Positions 54,806-64,000 of a DNA stretch of 64,000 bases are shown here, in pieces (within the stretch, counting starts at the first letter, position 1; the number at the start of each line of letters is the position of its first letter). Source of the DNA: Dyella sp. 2HG41-7 (lineage in GTDB: Bacteria > Pseudomonadota > Gammaproteobacteria > Xanthomonadales > Rhodanobacteraceae); contig NZ_JAJEJV010000004.1 in the NCBI RefSeq assembly GCF_021390675.1, positions 1,116,001 to 1,180,000 of the forward strand. Reading direction: 5' to 3'. The notes under the pieces are model-generated. The model ran no database searches and was not told where the DNA came from. It was given only the letters and a program-made list of their open reading frames with translations. The translations under genes were made by a program, and so were the position numbers.

Positions 54806-54835
54806 ACGCTTCTCGCGTTCCGTTACGAGAAGCGT
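54806..54835 (-). other. Perfect hairpin between xylA and the sugar transporter gene
   Basis: ACGCTTCTCG (54806-54815) and CGAGAAGCGT (54826-54835) form a 10-bp perfect stem with a 10-nt loop in the 102-bp xylA-xylE gap. On the minus-strand mRNA it is followed by only three U residues, so it may be a partial terminator or a 3'-end stabiliser of the xylB-xylA message. Confidence 0.5.
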
Positions 54836-54846
54836 CCTCCGCGACG

Positions 54847-56184
54847 TTAAAGCATCAGGTACTGGTTGAGCAGGTTTTCGTATCCTTCCTGTTTGCCGCT
54901 GCGCTTGGTCGGCTCACCTTGCTTTGCGGCCAAGGCATGCAGATCGGCCAGGCTGAGCTTGCCCTGTTCGAAATCGCGGCCCGCGCCGTTGTCGAAGCTT
55001 GCGTAACGCGCAGTGCGCCACTGTTCCCACGGCGACTTGGTCAACAACGCGTGCGCGACTTCCAGGCCGCGCGCAAACGCGTCCATACCGCCGATGTGCG
55101 CCAGGAACAAATCGTCGGCGTCGGTGGATTCGCGACGCACCTTGGCGTCGAAGTTCAAACCGCCCGGCGCCAATCCGCCTTGACGAAGCACGACCAACAT
55201 CGCGCCGACGGTGTCGTACAGATCGGTGGGGAATTGGTCCGTATCCCAGCCGTTCTGTGCATTGCCGCGGTTGGCGTCGATGCTGCCGAGCAAGCCGTGA
55301 TCGGACGCGACTTGTAGATCGTGCTCGAACGTGTGACCGCCCAGCGTGGCGTGATTGGCTTCGATGTTGAGCTTGAAATCTTTTTCCAGGCCGTGCTGTT
55401 GCAGGAAGCCTGCGACCGTGGCGGAATCGAAATCGTACTGATGCTTCATCGGTTCCATCGGCTTGGGCTCGATCAGGAAGTTGCCTTTGAAGCCGATGCT
55501 GCGACCGTAGTCGCGCGCCATGGTGAGGAAGCGCGCGAAGTGATTCAGTTCGCGCTTCATGTTGGTGTTGTGCAGCGATGCATAACCTTCGCGACCGCCC
55601 CAGAACACATAGTTTTCACCGCCCAGTTCGACGGTGGCATCCAGCGCCGCCTTGATCTGCACGCCAGCGCGCGCCACGACGGCAAAGTCGGGATTCGTCG
55701 CCGCGCCATTCATGTAGCGCGGGTGGCTGAAGAGATTCGCCGTGCCCCAAAGCAGCTTGACGCCTGTAGCTTTCTGGCGCTCCTTCGCAAGCGCGACCAC
55801 GTGCTTGAGATTCTTTTCGTACTCGCCGACGTCATCCGCATCCGGCGCCAGATCGATATCGTGGAAGCAGTAGTAGGGCACGCCCAGCTTGGTGAAAAAC
55901 TCAAACGCGGCATCGACCTTAGCTTCGGCGCGCGCGATCGGCGTTGCGTCCGCATCCCACGGATAGTTGCGCGTTCCCGGGCCGAACGGATCGTGTCCTG
56001 CGTTGCAGAAGCTGTGCCAGTAGCACACCGCAAAACGCAGATGCTCGGCCATGGTCTTGTCGCCGATTTTCTTGTTGGCGTCGTAATGCTTGAACGCCAG
56101 CGGATTGTCGGACTGGCGACCTTCGAATGGAATGCGGCCGATACCCGGGAAATATTCGCGTTTTCCGATGAAAGGAGTACTCAT
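54847..56184 (-). CDS. xylA: Xylose isomerase XylA
   Basis: Converts D-xylose to D-xylulose in the cytoplasm. The 445 residues match the class II (long) xylose isomerases: [20 protein letters not shown] at the N-terminus, [30 protein letters not shown] (catalytic His-Asp), [37 protein letters not shown] and [20 protein letters not shown] (metal ligands). ATG 56184 ([12 protein letters not shown]) with GAAAGGAGT upstream is the real start; a reading of 526 residues that begins further upstream overlaps xylB. Confidence 0.98.
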   Translation of the reverse strand: MSTPFIGKREYFPGIGRIPFEGRQSDNPLAFKHYDANKKIGDKTMAEHLRFAVCYWHSFCNAGHDPFGPGTRNYPWDADATPIARAEAKVDAAFEFFTKLGVPYYCFHDIDLAPDADDVGEYEKNLKHVVALAKERQKATGVKLLWGTANLFSHPRYMNGAATNPDFAVVARAGVQIKAALDATVELGGENYVFWGGREGYASLHNTNMKRELNHFARFLTMARDYGRSIGFKGNFLIEPKPMEPMKHQYDFDSATVAGFLQQHGLEKDFKLNIEANHATLGGHTFEHDLQVASDHGLLGSIDANRGNAQNGWDTDQFPTDLYDTVGAMLVVLRQGGLAPGGLNFDAKVRRESTDADDLFLAHIGGMDAFARGLEVAHALLTKSPWEQWRTARYASFDNGAGRDFEQGKLSLADLHALAAKQGEPTKRSGKQEGYENLLNQYLML

Positions 56185-56233
56185 GATGTTCGAATCCTTG
56201 GCGATAAATGAAAGGGATGGGGTCGGCGGCGAA

Positions 56234-57757
56234 TCAAGCGGCGCTCGGGGTCTGGTGATTCGCGTAGAACGACTTGGCGGTTTCCAGATGGCGCAGAAAC
56301 TGTGCGTAGTGCGTTTGGTAGGCAGATACGTTCCGCGCGTTAGGTTGCGCGGAGAGTTCGGGAGCGATCTGCACGTGTTCGCGTGCGATGGCGGCGATAT
56401 CGGTGTTCCCTTGGTTGGCGCACTCATGCGCCCACAACGCCCACAACGCCTGCAACGCGGCGCCGAGCGCAGCGCCTTCGGTTTGCACGGGCACTTCCAC
56501 GGGCAGGTCGAAGATATCGGCCACCATCTGCCGCCACGCGGCGCTATGACTGCCGCCGCCCGTCAGTCGAATGGCATTGAATCGAAGGCCGGCCGATTGC
56601 CACGCGTCGTAGCCATTGCGCAAGGCATACGTCGCGCCTTCCATCGCTGCACGGTACGCGTTGCCGCGCGTGAAGTTGTTGAGATCCATGCCCTGAAAAC
56701 TGCCGCGCGCAAACGGCAGATCCGGTGTGCGCTCGCCGTTGAGGAAGGGCAGCATGACCAGTCCTGAGGCGCCGGGTGACGTTTCGGCGATGAGTGGATC
56801 GCCGTCGCGCGTGCTGAAGCCGAACGCGCGCGCCACGCTTTCGGTGGCGACCGTGCAATTCATCGTGCAGATCAACGGTAACCAGCCGCCAGTGGACGAG
56901 CAGAACGCCGCCCAACGTGCTTGCTCGTCGACGACCGGATGATCCGCGTAAGCGAACAACGTGCCGGATGTACCGAGGCTCATGCTCAGCATGCCGGGCG
57001 CGACATTGCCGGTGCCGATCGCCGCCATCATGTTGTCGCCGCCCCCCACGGAAACGCGCACGCTGTGCGGTATGCCGAGTTCATCGGCGATGGCGGGCGC
57101 GATGGCGAAACTTGCATCGGCACGCACCAACGGGGGAAGACAGGCCGACAAATCGCGCGACGCATCCGTAGCGCGCAACATGTGCGCACTCCAACTCCGC
57201 GTGCGCACATCCAGCCAACCGGTGCCGGATGCGTCGCCGCATTCCATCCAGCGTTGGCCGGTCAGCCAGAAGTTGACGTAGTCGTGCGGCAACATAATGG
57301 TTGCCAACTGCTGATACGCCTCGGGCCGATGCTTGCGCGTCCACGGCAACTTCGACGCGGTATAGCCGACCAGGATGGGATTGCCGGCTAATTCGATGCA
57401 TCGCTGCACACCGCCGGCGGCATCCATGATGTCGTCGCATTCCTGCTGCGTGCTGGTGTCGCACCAAAGTTTCGCGGTGGCCAACACATCGCCTGCCGCA
57501 TCGACGGGCACGAAACCGTGTTGTTGTCCCGACACGCCGATAGCGATCACGCGTTCGCGCAGGTTGCGATCGAGTTTGGCGAAGCAGGCGCGGATGGCGT
57601 AAATCCACCATTCGGCGTTTTGTTCGCGACTCCCATCGTTGTACGCAATCAGATCGAGCGCATGCCCATGCGTGGCGACGACCTGGCGAGCGGCCGGATC
57701 GTAGGCGACGAGTTTCACGCTTTGGGTGCCTACATCGAGTCCGACAACAAGGTTCAT
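56234..57757 (-). CDS. xylB: Xylulokinase XylB (FGGY family)
   Basis: Phosphorylates D-xylulose to D-xylulose 5-phosphate for the pentose phosphate pathway. The 507 residues begin [20 protein letters not shown] (actin-like ATPase phosphate loop) and contain [52 protein letters not shown], the FGGY-type block [20 protein letters not shown] and [22 protein letters not shown] 57757 is chosen because an upstream reading to 57829 would cover the operator at 57779. First gene of the xylB-xylA-xylE operon. Confidence 0.96.
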   Translation of the reverse strand: MNLVVGLDVGTQSVKLVAYDPAARQVVATHGHALDLIAYNDGSREQNAEWWIYAIRACFAKLDRNLRERVIAIGVSGQQHGFVPVDAAGDVLATAKLWCDTSTQQECDDIMDAAGGVQRCIELAGNPILVGYTASKLPWTRKHRPEAYQQLATIMLPHDYVNFWLTGQRWMECGDASGTGWLDVRTRSWSAHMLRATDASRDLSACLPPLVRADASFAIAPAIADELGIPHSVRVSVGGGDNMMAAIGTGNVAPGMLSMSLGTSGTLFAYADHPVVDEQARWAAFCSSTGGWLPLICTMNCTVATESVARAFGFSTRDGDPLIAETSPGASGLVMLPFLNGERTPDLPFARGSFQGMDLNNFTRGNAYRAAMEGATYALRNGYDAWQSAGLRFNAIRLTGGGSHSAAWRQMVADIFDLPVEVPVQTEGAALGAALQALWALWAHECANQGNTDIAAIAREHVQIAPELSAQPNARNVSAYQTHYAQFLRHLETAKSFYANHQTPSAA

Positions 57758-58056
57758 ACGAATTCCATAGCCGTAAAATGTTAGCGCTACCATTACGCTA
57801 ACGGAGAAGCACCTGTCTGGCAAGATCAACGCACGTTGTTCGTCATAAAAAGGGAAGGCATTAAAACTCGGACTCTACTTCCGATGGCAGGAATTGCCAT
57901 GTTGCATTGCGAAAATCGCGAGGACATTTTGTTTCTGACCACACGCCCGTTTTTTCGCGTTGAACAAGCATGTGGCGCTTGTGCTGCGCCTTTGTAAAAA
58001 AATCTGAACGCGAAAGGTGCAGTGCCGCAAAACTCGCTTTGCAGCAAACAGCGCAA
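57758..58056. other. Non-coding region upstream of xylB
   Basis: About 300 bp that hold the xylB promoter and operator at the left end. The rest shows no gene. A small hairpin GGCGCTTGTGCTGCGCC (about 57973-57989) and poly-A/T tracts are present, but no clear terminator for the incoming membrane-protein gene on the minus strand. A short ORF (57826-58056) has no family features and is rejected. Confidence 0.5.
57779..57792. promoter_or_regulatory. xyl-box operator upstream of xylB-xylA-xylE
   Basis: TGTTAGCGCTACCA on the plus strand is TGGTAGCGCTAACA on the coding strand, an exact match to the Xanthomonas xyl-box. It lies 22 bp upstream of the xylB ATG. On the coding strand it follows CGTAATGG, so TAAT of a likely -10 abuts the box, as in the exuT promoter. 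A degenerate half-site ACGCTAAC lies next to it at 57795-57802. Confidence 0.85.
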
Positions 58057-58785
58057 TCAGTGCGGCGGCTGTTGCGTATCAGGAGCCAAGTGTCGACGTC
58101 GGTCGCGGAATCGGTCGATCAATAGCGGAATAAGCGACAGCACGGCGAGCGCGCCGAGCGGAATGATCACATCCGGATCGAAAAGCAGCCCCGGGCCCAG
58201 ATGCTGCCCGTGACTGAGCGCATGACCCAATCCGGCGCCGATCGACGTTTCGAACCCCAACATCACCGTGCCGCCGAGCCACGTTGCGCCAAGAAAGAGC
58301 CAAAGCGGGCAACGAAACCAAGCGAGCGCGACGGTGACGAGCCCAAACGGCGCGACCGGAACCAAACGCAGAAACATGGTGTAAGCGACCGGATGGCGTT
58401 CAAAGCCGTGATGTAATTTATCGGCGATCGGCGGCGGGTTCTTGCTTCCCGCACCAAACGCGTAGCGGCTGGCGAGAAACAAAACCAACGAGCCAAGGGT
58501 GAGGCCAATGGACGAGTAAAGCGTCCCTTCGAAAATGCCGAACGCAAACCCGCCGGCCAAGATCAGGACGATGGTGACGGGCACACCCGTGCAGGTGGCC
58601 AATATGAGCAGGCTTGTGTAAATCAGCCGCGTCGTCCACGGATGTTCGGCGATGTGCGCGCGCATTTCTTGCTGGTGCGCGACGAGTTGCTCAGGATGCA
58701 GTCGCTCGAAAACACCGGAATACAGCAGCACGATGCCTGCCGCGATCAGCAACAGCAATGGAAGTGCGGCGCGCAACCGGCTCAA
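58057..58785 (-). CDS. TVP38/TMEM64 (VTT domain) membrane protein
   Basis: Inner-membrane protein of the DedA-related SNARE-associated/VTT family, with about five to six hydrophobic segments in 242 residues: LLLLIAAGIVLLYSGVF, LIYTSLLILATCTGVPVTIV, ILAGGFAFGIFEGTLYSSIG, YTMFLRLVPVAPFGLVTVAL (the family motif FLRLxPxxPF) and IIPLGALAVLSLIPLLI. Members are thought to affect lipid or ion homeostasis; a precise role is unknown. ATG 58785 overlaps the stop of the upstream deaminase gene by 4 bp, so they are translationally coupled. Confidence 0.88.
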   Translation of the reverse strand: MSRLRAALPLLLLIAAGIVLLYSGVFERLHPEQLVAHQQEMRAHIAEHPWTTRLIYTSLLILATCTGVPVTIVLILAGGFAFGIFEGTLYSSIGLTLGSLVLFLASRYAFGAGSKNPPPIADKLHHGFERHPVAYTMFLRLVPVAPFGLVTVALAWFRCPLWLFLGATWLGGTVMLGFETSIGAGLGHALSHGQHLGPGLLFDPDVIIPLGALAVLSLIPLLIDRFRDRRRHLAPDTQQPPH

Positions 58786-59342
58786 TAGTGTTCCCCTGTT
58801 TCACCGTAGGCGGCCAGCACGGCGCGGGCCTGCTCCCGAAGGATATCGCGCCTGACGGTAATGCCTCGACGTTGCAGTTCGCCGATCCAATCGGCGGGCA
58901 GAGGGCCTTCGTCGAATTCGGTAAGCGCCTCCACGTCTTCACCGCGAGCGCCGATTAGCAGGGTATCGATGCCCGCCCAGAACGTGGCGCCGTAACACTG
59001 GCAGCACGGCTGCGCGCTGGTGGCGAGGGTGTAGTGGCCGCCTTGCTCGTTGAGACGATAGCTAGCCAGGCGCTGCTGCGCGGCCATGTAGGCGAGCATT
59101 TCGGCATGCGCCACCGAGCAGGTCTGCGATATCACGCGATTGACGCCGGTGGCGATCACGCGCCCGTGCTCGTCGAACACCGCGGCGCCGAACGGGCCAC
59201 CCTGAGCATGTTTGATGTTGCGCTGCGACAACTCGATCGCCAGCCCTACGCGTTCCTCGTCGGTGAGATAACGCCGACTTGTGTCGGCCACTTCATCGAT
59301 CCAGGGCGGCAGAGTGAGATGAATCTGCAGCGGCAACATCAT
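58782..59342 (-). CDS. Nucleoside/guanine deaminase-like zinc enzyme
   Basis: Cytidine-deaminase-fold hydrolase of the nucleoside deaminase branch (GuaD/TadA relatives). The 186 residues have the zinc-site HAEMLAYMAAQQRL (His ligand and proton-shuttling Glu, near residue 80) and the Cys pair in ATSAQPCCQCYGATFWAGI (about 112-115). The usual PCxxC spacing is kept as PCCQC. Longer than TadA (about 150-165), with an extra N-terminal part, so a free-base or nucleoside substrate is more likely than tRNA. The start lies 5 bp from the large inverted repeat. Coupled to the VTT protein downstream. Confidence 0.83.
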   Translation of the reverse strand: MMLPLQIHLTLPPWIDEVADTSRRYLTDEERVGLAIELSQRNIKHAQGGPFGAAVFDEHGRVIATGVNRVISQTCSVAHAEMLAYMAAQQRLASYRLNEQGGHYTLATSAQPCCQCYGATFWAGIDTLLIGARGEDVEALTEFDEGPLPADWIGELQRRGITVRRDILREQARAVLAAYGETGEHY

Positions 59343-59346
59343 GCCG

Positions 59347-59611
59347 AGAGCCTGCTTACGGCCTCGGCGTAGCCCGCGTTGTCACGGATTGGCCGCCAGG
59401 TGGTAGTGCGCGGCGCAGCGCTTGCCTGGCCGGCAAGCCAAGCTGTGCGCTGCCGCATGGCGGCCAATCCGTGACAACCCTTCGGGCCGGGTCTGTTTGC
59501 CCGCCGGGCTACGTCCTCACTCAGTTGTGTATCGACATACACGTCTTCGCTCCTCCTTGCCCGACAGGCAAACAGACCCGGCGCGGGCCACGCCGAGGCC
59601 GTAAGCAGGCT

Positions 59612-59613
<2 letters not shown>
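59347..59613. repeat. 267-bp nested inverted repeat spanning the glnS-deaminase gap
   Basis: Outer arms 59347-59378 and 59582-59613 match in reverse complement at 31 of 32 positions (left arm starts AGAGCCTGCTTACGGCCTCG). Inside are two further perfect inverted repeats side by side: 59378-59398 with 59458-59478 (21 bp, GTTGTCACGGATTGG...) and 59487-59501 with 59567-59581 (15 bp, CCGGGTCTGTTTGCC). Each encloses its own small hairpins (GCTTGCC/GGCAAGC; GTGTAT/ATACAC). The predicted shape is a three-way junction. The right arm includes bases of the glnS stop codon, and the left arm ends 5 bp before the deaminase start. No protein is encoded. Confidence 0.9.
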
Positions 59614-61366
<1,753 letters not shown>

Positions 61367-61437
61367 TGGATCAAAGCTTCGCGAGAGAGCGGGTCACCAA
61401 GTTTAACCGTTTGAAGCTTGGGGATGCGTCGATCCAT

Positions 61438-62058
61438 TCAGCGACGCGCCGAGGCCAGGTCCAGGTAGCGCTGATGGAGGGCCGCGACCTGGGCTTCCAG
61501 CGCCGATTCGGGTCCGCTGTTATCGATCACGTCATCCGCCAGCGCCAGGCGGGCCGAACGGGAGGCTTGGGTGGCGAGGATGCGGGCGGCCAGGTCCTCG
61601 TCCATGCCGTCTCGAGCAATCAGGCGTTGAACCTGGATCGCTTCCGGCACATCCACCACGACCACGCGATCCACCCAACGGTAATGGCCGATGTTTTCGG
61701 CAAGCAGGGGAATGGACAGCATCACGTACGGGCCTTCGTCGGCTTGCACGTGTTCGAGCAACCATTGGCGTACGCGCGGATGCACGATGGCTTCCAACGT
61801 CTTGCGTGCGGTGGGGTCGCTGAAGACACACTCGCGCATCCGTGGTCGATCGAGTCGGCCGTGCGTATCGAGTACATCACTGCCGAAGGCTTGGACGATC
61901 GCCGCCAAGCCGCTGCTTCCTTGCGCTACGGCGGCGCGTGCGGCTTCGTCGGCATCATACACATGCGCGCCGAGCGCTTTGAAATGCTGCTCAACCGAGC
62001 TTTTGCCCGAAGCGATGCCGCCTGTCAGGGCGACCGTAAAGGGCGCCGTCTTGCTCAT
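61438..62058 (-). CDS. coaE: Dephospho-CoA kinase CoaE
   Basis: Final step of coenzyme A synthesis: phosphorylates dephospho-CoA. The 206 residues start MSKTAPFTVALTGGIASGKS with the P-loop GGIASGKSSV (about 13-22) and contain HVYDADEAARAAV, VHPRVRQWLLE and SIPLLAENIGHY. ATG 62058 overlaps the pilD TGA (62055-62057) as ATGA. A 274-residue reading from further upstream runs through pilD and is rejected. The pilD-coaE pair is conserved in gammaproteobacteria. Confidence 0.97.
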   Translation of the reverse strand: MSKTAPFTVALTGGIASGKSSVEQHFKALGAHVYDADEAARAAVAQGSSGLAAIVQAFGSDVLDTHGRLDRPRMRECVFSDPTARKTLEAIVHPRVRQWLLEHVQADEGPYVMLSIPLLAENIGHYRWVDRVVVVDVPEAIQVQRLIARDGMDEDLAARILATQASRSARLALADDVIDNSGPESALEAQVAALHQRYLDLASARR

Positions 62059-62912
62059 CGCATTCCGGTGAAACTCGCATACGCCTGCCACAACGTATCG
62101 CCGGCGATAAACCACACCCATCCCGCGATGGCGATAAATGGACCGAACGGCATCGGCACTTCGCGGGCGTGTTTGCGCAGCGCGATTAGCGTGCCGCCGA
62201 TGATCGCGCCGATCAGCGACGAAAGCAGAATCACCGGAAGCAACGAGCCGGGCCCCATCCATGCACCCAATGCGGCGAGCAATTTGAAATCGCCAAAGCC
62301 CATGCCTTCCTTACCGGTAAGCAACTTAAACGCCCAGTACACACTCCACAGGCTGAGATAGCCGATGGCGGCGCCGAGAATAGAAGATGTCGGCTCCACA
62401 AAGAGATGGGCGACGCTCAACAACAATCCCAGCCACAACAGGGGCAGGGTGATCTGGTCCGGCAGCAACTGCGTGCGGAAATCGATGCCCGACAACGCAA
62501 CCAGCGCCCACGTCAAACACAAACCGACAAGTCCCGACCATGTGGGACCGAATTTCCAGATTACGAGCGCGCTTAAAATGCCTGTCAGAAGTTCGATCAG
62601 CGGGTATTGAATGGAGATCGGCGCTTGGCAATAACGGCACCGGCCGCGCAGAAGCAGCCAGCCGAAGACGGGAATGTTGTCGCGCGCCGCGAGAGGATGT
62701 TTGCAATGCGGGCAGTGCGAGCCTTCGCGGACGATACCCGGCGGTAAGGTTTCCTGAGGAGTGCCCAATTGCAGGATGTCGTGCGCTTCCTGTTTCCAAA
62801 ACGCTTCCAGCCTGGCCGGCAAGCGCAGGATGACGACATTGAGGAAGCTGCCAACAAGCAGGCCGAGGACCCCTGCAGCGGCGATCCAGACGATCAAAGG
62901 CAAATCGGGCAT
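62055..62912 (-). CDS. pilD: Prepilin peptidase / N-methyltransferase PilD
   Basis: Inner-membrane aspartyl protease that cleaves type IV prepilin leaders and N-methylates the new terminus. The 285 residues have LVGSFLNVVILRLPARLEAF, a cytoplasmic zinc loop with two CxxC pairs (SHCPHCKHPL, RCRYCQAPISIQYPLIELLT), and the two catalytic Asp motifs in SGIDFRTQLLPDQITLPLL and MGFGDFKLLAALGAWMGPG, with eight hydrophobic segments. ATG 62912 is preferred; ten upstream codons could extend it into the hairpin. It is coupled to coaE. Confidence 0.96.
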   Translation of the reverse strand: MPDLPLIVWIAAAGVLGLLVGSFLNVVILRLPARLEAFWKQEAHDILQLGTPQETLPPGIVREGSHCPHCKHPLAARDNIPVFGWLLLRGRCRYCQAPISIQYPLIELLTGILSALVIWKFGPTWSGLVGLCLTWALVALSGIDFRTQLLPDQITLPLLWLGLLLSVAHLFVEPTSSILGAAIGYLSLWSVYWAFKLLTGKEGMGFGDFKLLAALGAWMGPGSLLPVILLSSLIGAIIGGTLIALRKHAREVPMPFGPFIAIAGWVWFIAGDTLWQAYASFTGMR

Positions 62913-62930
62913 GCAGGTACCGTGGTTATG

Positions 62931-62976
62931 AAAACGCGCCACATTATTGCCGCGGTGGCGGCAATAATGTGGCGCG
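62931..62976 (-). terminator. Strong stem-loop between pilC and pilD
   Basis: CGCGCCACATTATTGCCGC (62935-62953) and its exact reverse complement (62958-62976) form a 19-bp perfect stem with a 4-nt loop. On the minus-strand transcript it is followed directly by UUUU (62931-62934), so it has the form of an intrinsic terminator placed after pilC and before pilD-coaE. Confidence 0.7.
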
Positions 62977-62984
62977 CTGTGGCG

Positions 62985-64000
62985 TCAGACGGTGGCGGCG
63001 AGTTTGAAGATCGGCAAGTACAGCGAAACGACCATGCCACCCACCAAGACACCCAATATCACCATCATCAAGGGTTCGAGCAGGGAGGCTAGCGTGTCGA
63101 CGGCGTTGTTGACTTCTTCTTCGTAGAATTCGGCACACTTGAAGAGCATGTGGTCCAGCGCGCCGGACTCTTCGCCGATGGCGACCATCTGCACGACCAT
63201 GTTGGGAAACAGTCCGGTCTGGCGCATCGCTAATTGGAGTTGATGACCAACTGCAACGTCTTCGCGTATGTGATGAACTGCGTCTCCGTAAACAACACTA
63301 CCTGTCGCTCCTGCTACGGCATCCAGCGCCTCGACCAGCGGTACGCCGGCGCGGAATGTAACACCCAAGGTACGTGAAAATCGTGCGATGGCCGACTGAC
63401 GAAGAATATTACCCATCACCGGTAGTTTAAGTGTCACTCGCTCAAGCAAGTGCGCAAACTTCTCCGATCGTTTCTTGGCCATGACGAGAGCGGTGATGCT
63501 GCCAACAATTCCGAAAAGAACTACCCACCAATAGTGCTGCATGAATTCGGACATCGACACGACGAATTGTGTCGGCGCGGGGAGGGCTGCTCCTGCATCC
63601 TGAAAGGTTTTTGCAAACACTGGTACGACGAATAGCAGCATGATCATGCATACGGCGAATGCTACGACCAGTACCATCAAGGGATAGAAAAGCGCTTTCT
63701 TGATTTTTGCTTTGATCGCTTCTGTCTTTTCCTTGTATGTCGCGACTGTGTCCAGGATGGTGTCGAGCACACCGGCCGATTCGCCTGCACGAACCAGATT
63801 GCGATAGAGCTCATCGAACTGCACTGGATACTGGCCAAGAGCTTCATGCAATGCGGAGCCGCCCTCGATGCTTTGTTTGACGTCGGTCAGCATCGTTTTG
63901 AAGCGCGGATTCTTCTGGCCATCCGCAATGATGTCGAAGGCCTGCACCATCGGCACGCCGGAAGCCATCATGGTGGCGATTTGTCGGCTGAAAATTGCGA
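62985..64000 (-). CDS. pilC: Type IV pilus inner-membrane platform protein PilC (5' end missing)
   Basis: Polytopic membrane protein that couples the PilB/PilT motors to pilus assembly. Reading continues without a stop to the window edge (about 338 residues seen, including FSRQIATMMASGVPMVQAFD), so the N-terminal part lies beyond 64000. Two GspF/T2SF repeats are visible: FSRQIATMMASGVPMVQ and the homologous FSRTLGVTFRAGVPLVEALD, each followed by membrane helices (ALFYPLMVLVVAFAVCMIML; LASLLEPLMMVILGVLVGGM). A hairpin separates it from pilD. Confidence 0.96.
   Translation of the reverse strand, partial: AIFSRQIATMMASGVPMVQAFDIIADGQKNPRFKTMLTDVKQSIEGGSALHEALGQYPVQFDELYRNLVRAGESAGVLDTILDTVATYKEKTEAIKAKIKKALFYPLMVLVVAFAVCMIMLLFVVPVFAKTFQDAGAALPAPTQFVVSMSEFMQHYWWVVLFGIVGSITALVMAKKRSEKFAHLLERVTLKLPVMGNILRQSAIARFSRTLGVTFRAGVPLVEALDAVAGATGSVVYGDAVHHIREDVAVGHQLQLAMRQTGLFPNMVVQMVAIGEESGALDHMLFKCAEFYEEEVNNAVDTLASLLEPLMMVILGVLVGGMVVSLYLPIFKLAATV

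Noticed and set aside
57826-58056. 76-residue minus-strand ORF upstream of xylB
   Set aside because: No Shine-Dalgarno, no family features, and it falls in AT/GC-mixed intergenic sequence.

Overview
The window is a continuous stretch of gammaproteobacterial chromosome. Gene content and order (bamD/rluD/pgeF/clpB, tol-pal followed by queE/queC, pilC-pilD-coaE, many TonB-dependent receptors) and a xylose-type operator matching the Xanthomonas xyl-box point to Xanthomonadales (Lysobacterales), most likely a Rhodanobacteraceae-like genus such as Dyella or Rhodanobacter. That placement is an inference from gene content. I see no prophage, insertion sequence, CRISPR array or recognisable defence system.

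Layout. 1-5.1 kb: bamD (cut by the window edge) diverges from rluD-pgeF-clpB, with a good heat-shock (sigma-32) promoter in front of clpB. 5.3-7.9 kb: a TonB-dependent receptor of unknown substrate. 8.2-16.6 kb: a cobalamin riboswitch heads a tightly overlapping nine-gene operon for corrinoid adenosylation, amidation and nucleotide-loop assembly (btuR, cobB, cbiB, cobD, cbiP, cobU, cobT, cobC, cobS). No corrin-ring genes are present. An 18-codon leader ORF lies between riboswitch and btuR, and its Shine-Dalgarno can be sequestered in a hairpin. 16.7-24.6 kb: FmdB-like protein, aspS, a lipase-like hydrolase, yebC, and ruvC-ruvA-kup-ruvB, where a potassium transporter separates the two RuvAB subunit genes. 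24.6-31.7 kb: ybgC-tolQRAB-pal-cpoB, then queE and queC, then a tRNA-Lys.

31.9-57.8 kb is a large glucuronoxylan / glucuronate / xylose utilisation locus. It holds an outer-membrane TonB receptor, GH67 alpha-glucuronidase, GH3, GH43 and GH35 enzymes, three inner-membrane sugar transporters (GPH, ExuT-like, XylE-like), the glucuronate branch (uxaC, uxuB, an enolase-type mannonate dehydratase, kdgK), the xylose branch (xylA, xylB), an aldose epimerase and a LacI-family regulator. Three copies of a 14-bp TGGTAGCGCTAACA-like operator sit in front of the receptor, exuT-uxaC and xylB-xylA-xylE, and define a probable regulon. KDPG aldolase and an endo-xylanase are absent here and must come from elsewhere.

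58-64 kb: a TMEM64/VTT membrane protein and a nucleoside deaminase, glnS, then coaE-pilD and the 3' part of pilC, which runs off the end. A 267-bp nested inverted repeat fills the glnS-deaminase gap, and a 19-bp perfect hairpin followed by a short U-run separates pilC from pilD. The most unusual signals are in non-coding DNA: the riboswitch/leader-ORF arrangement, the nested repeat, two other long inverted-repeat elements (5.1 and 30.8 kb) and the shared operators.
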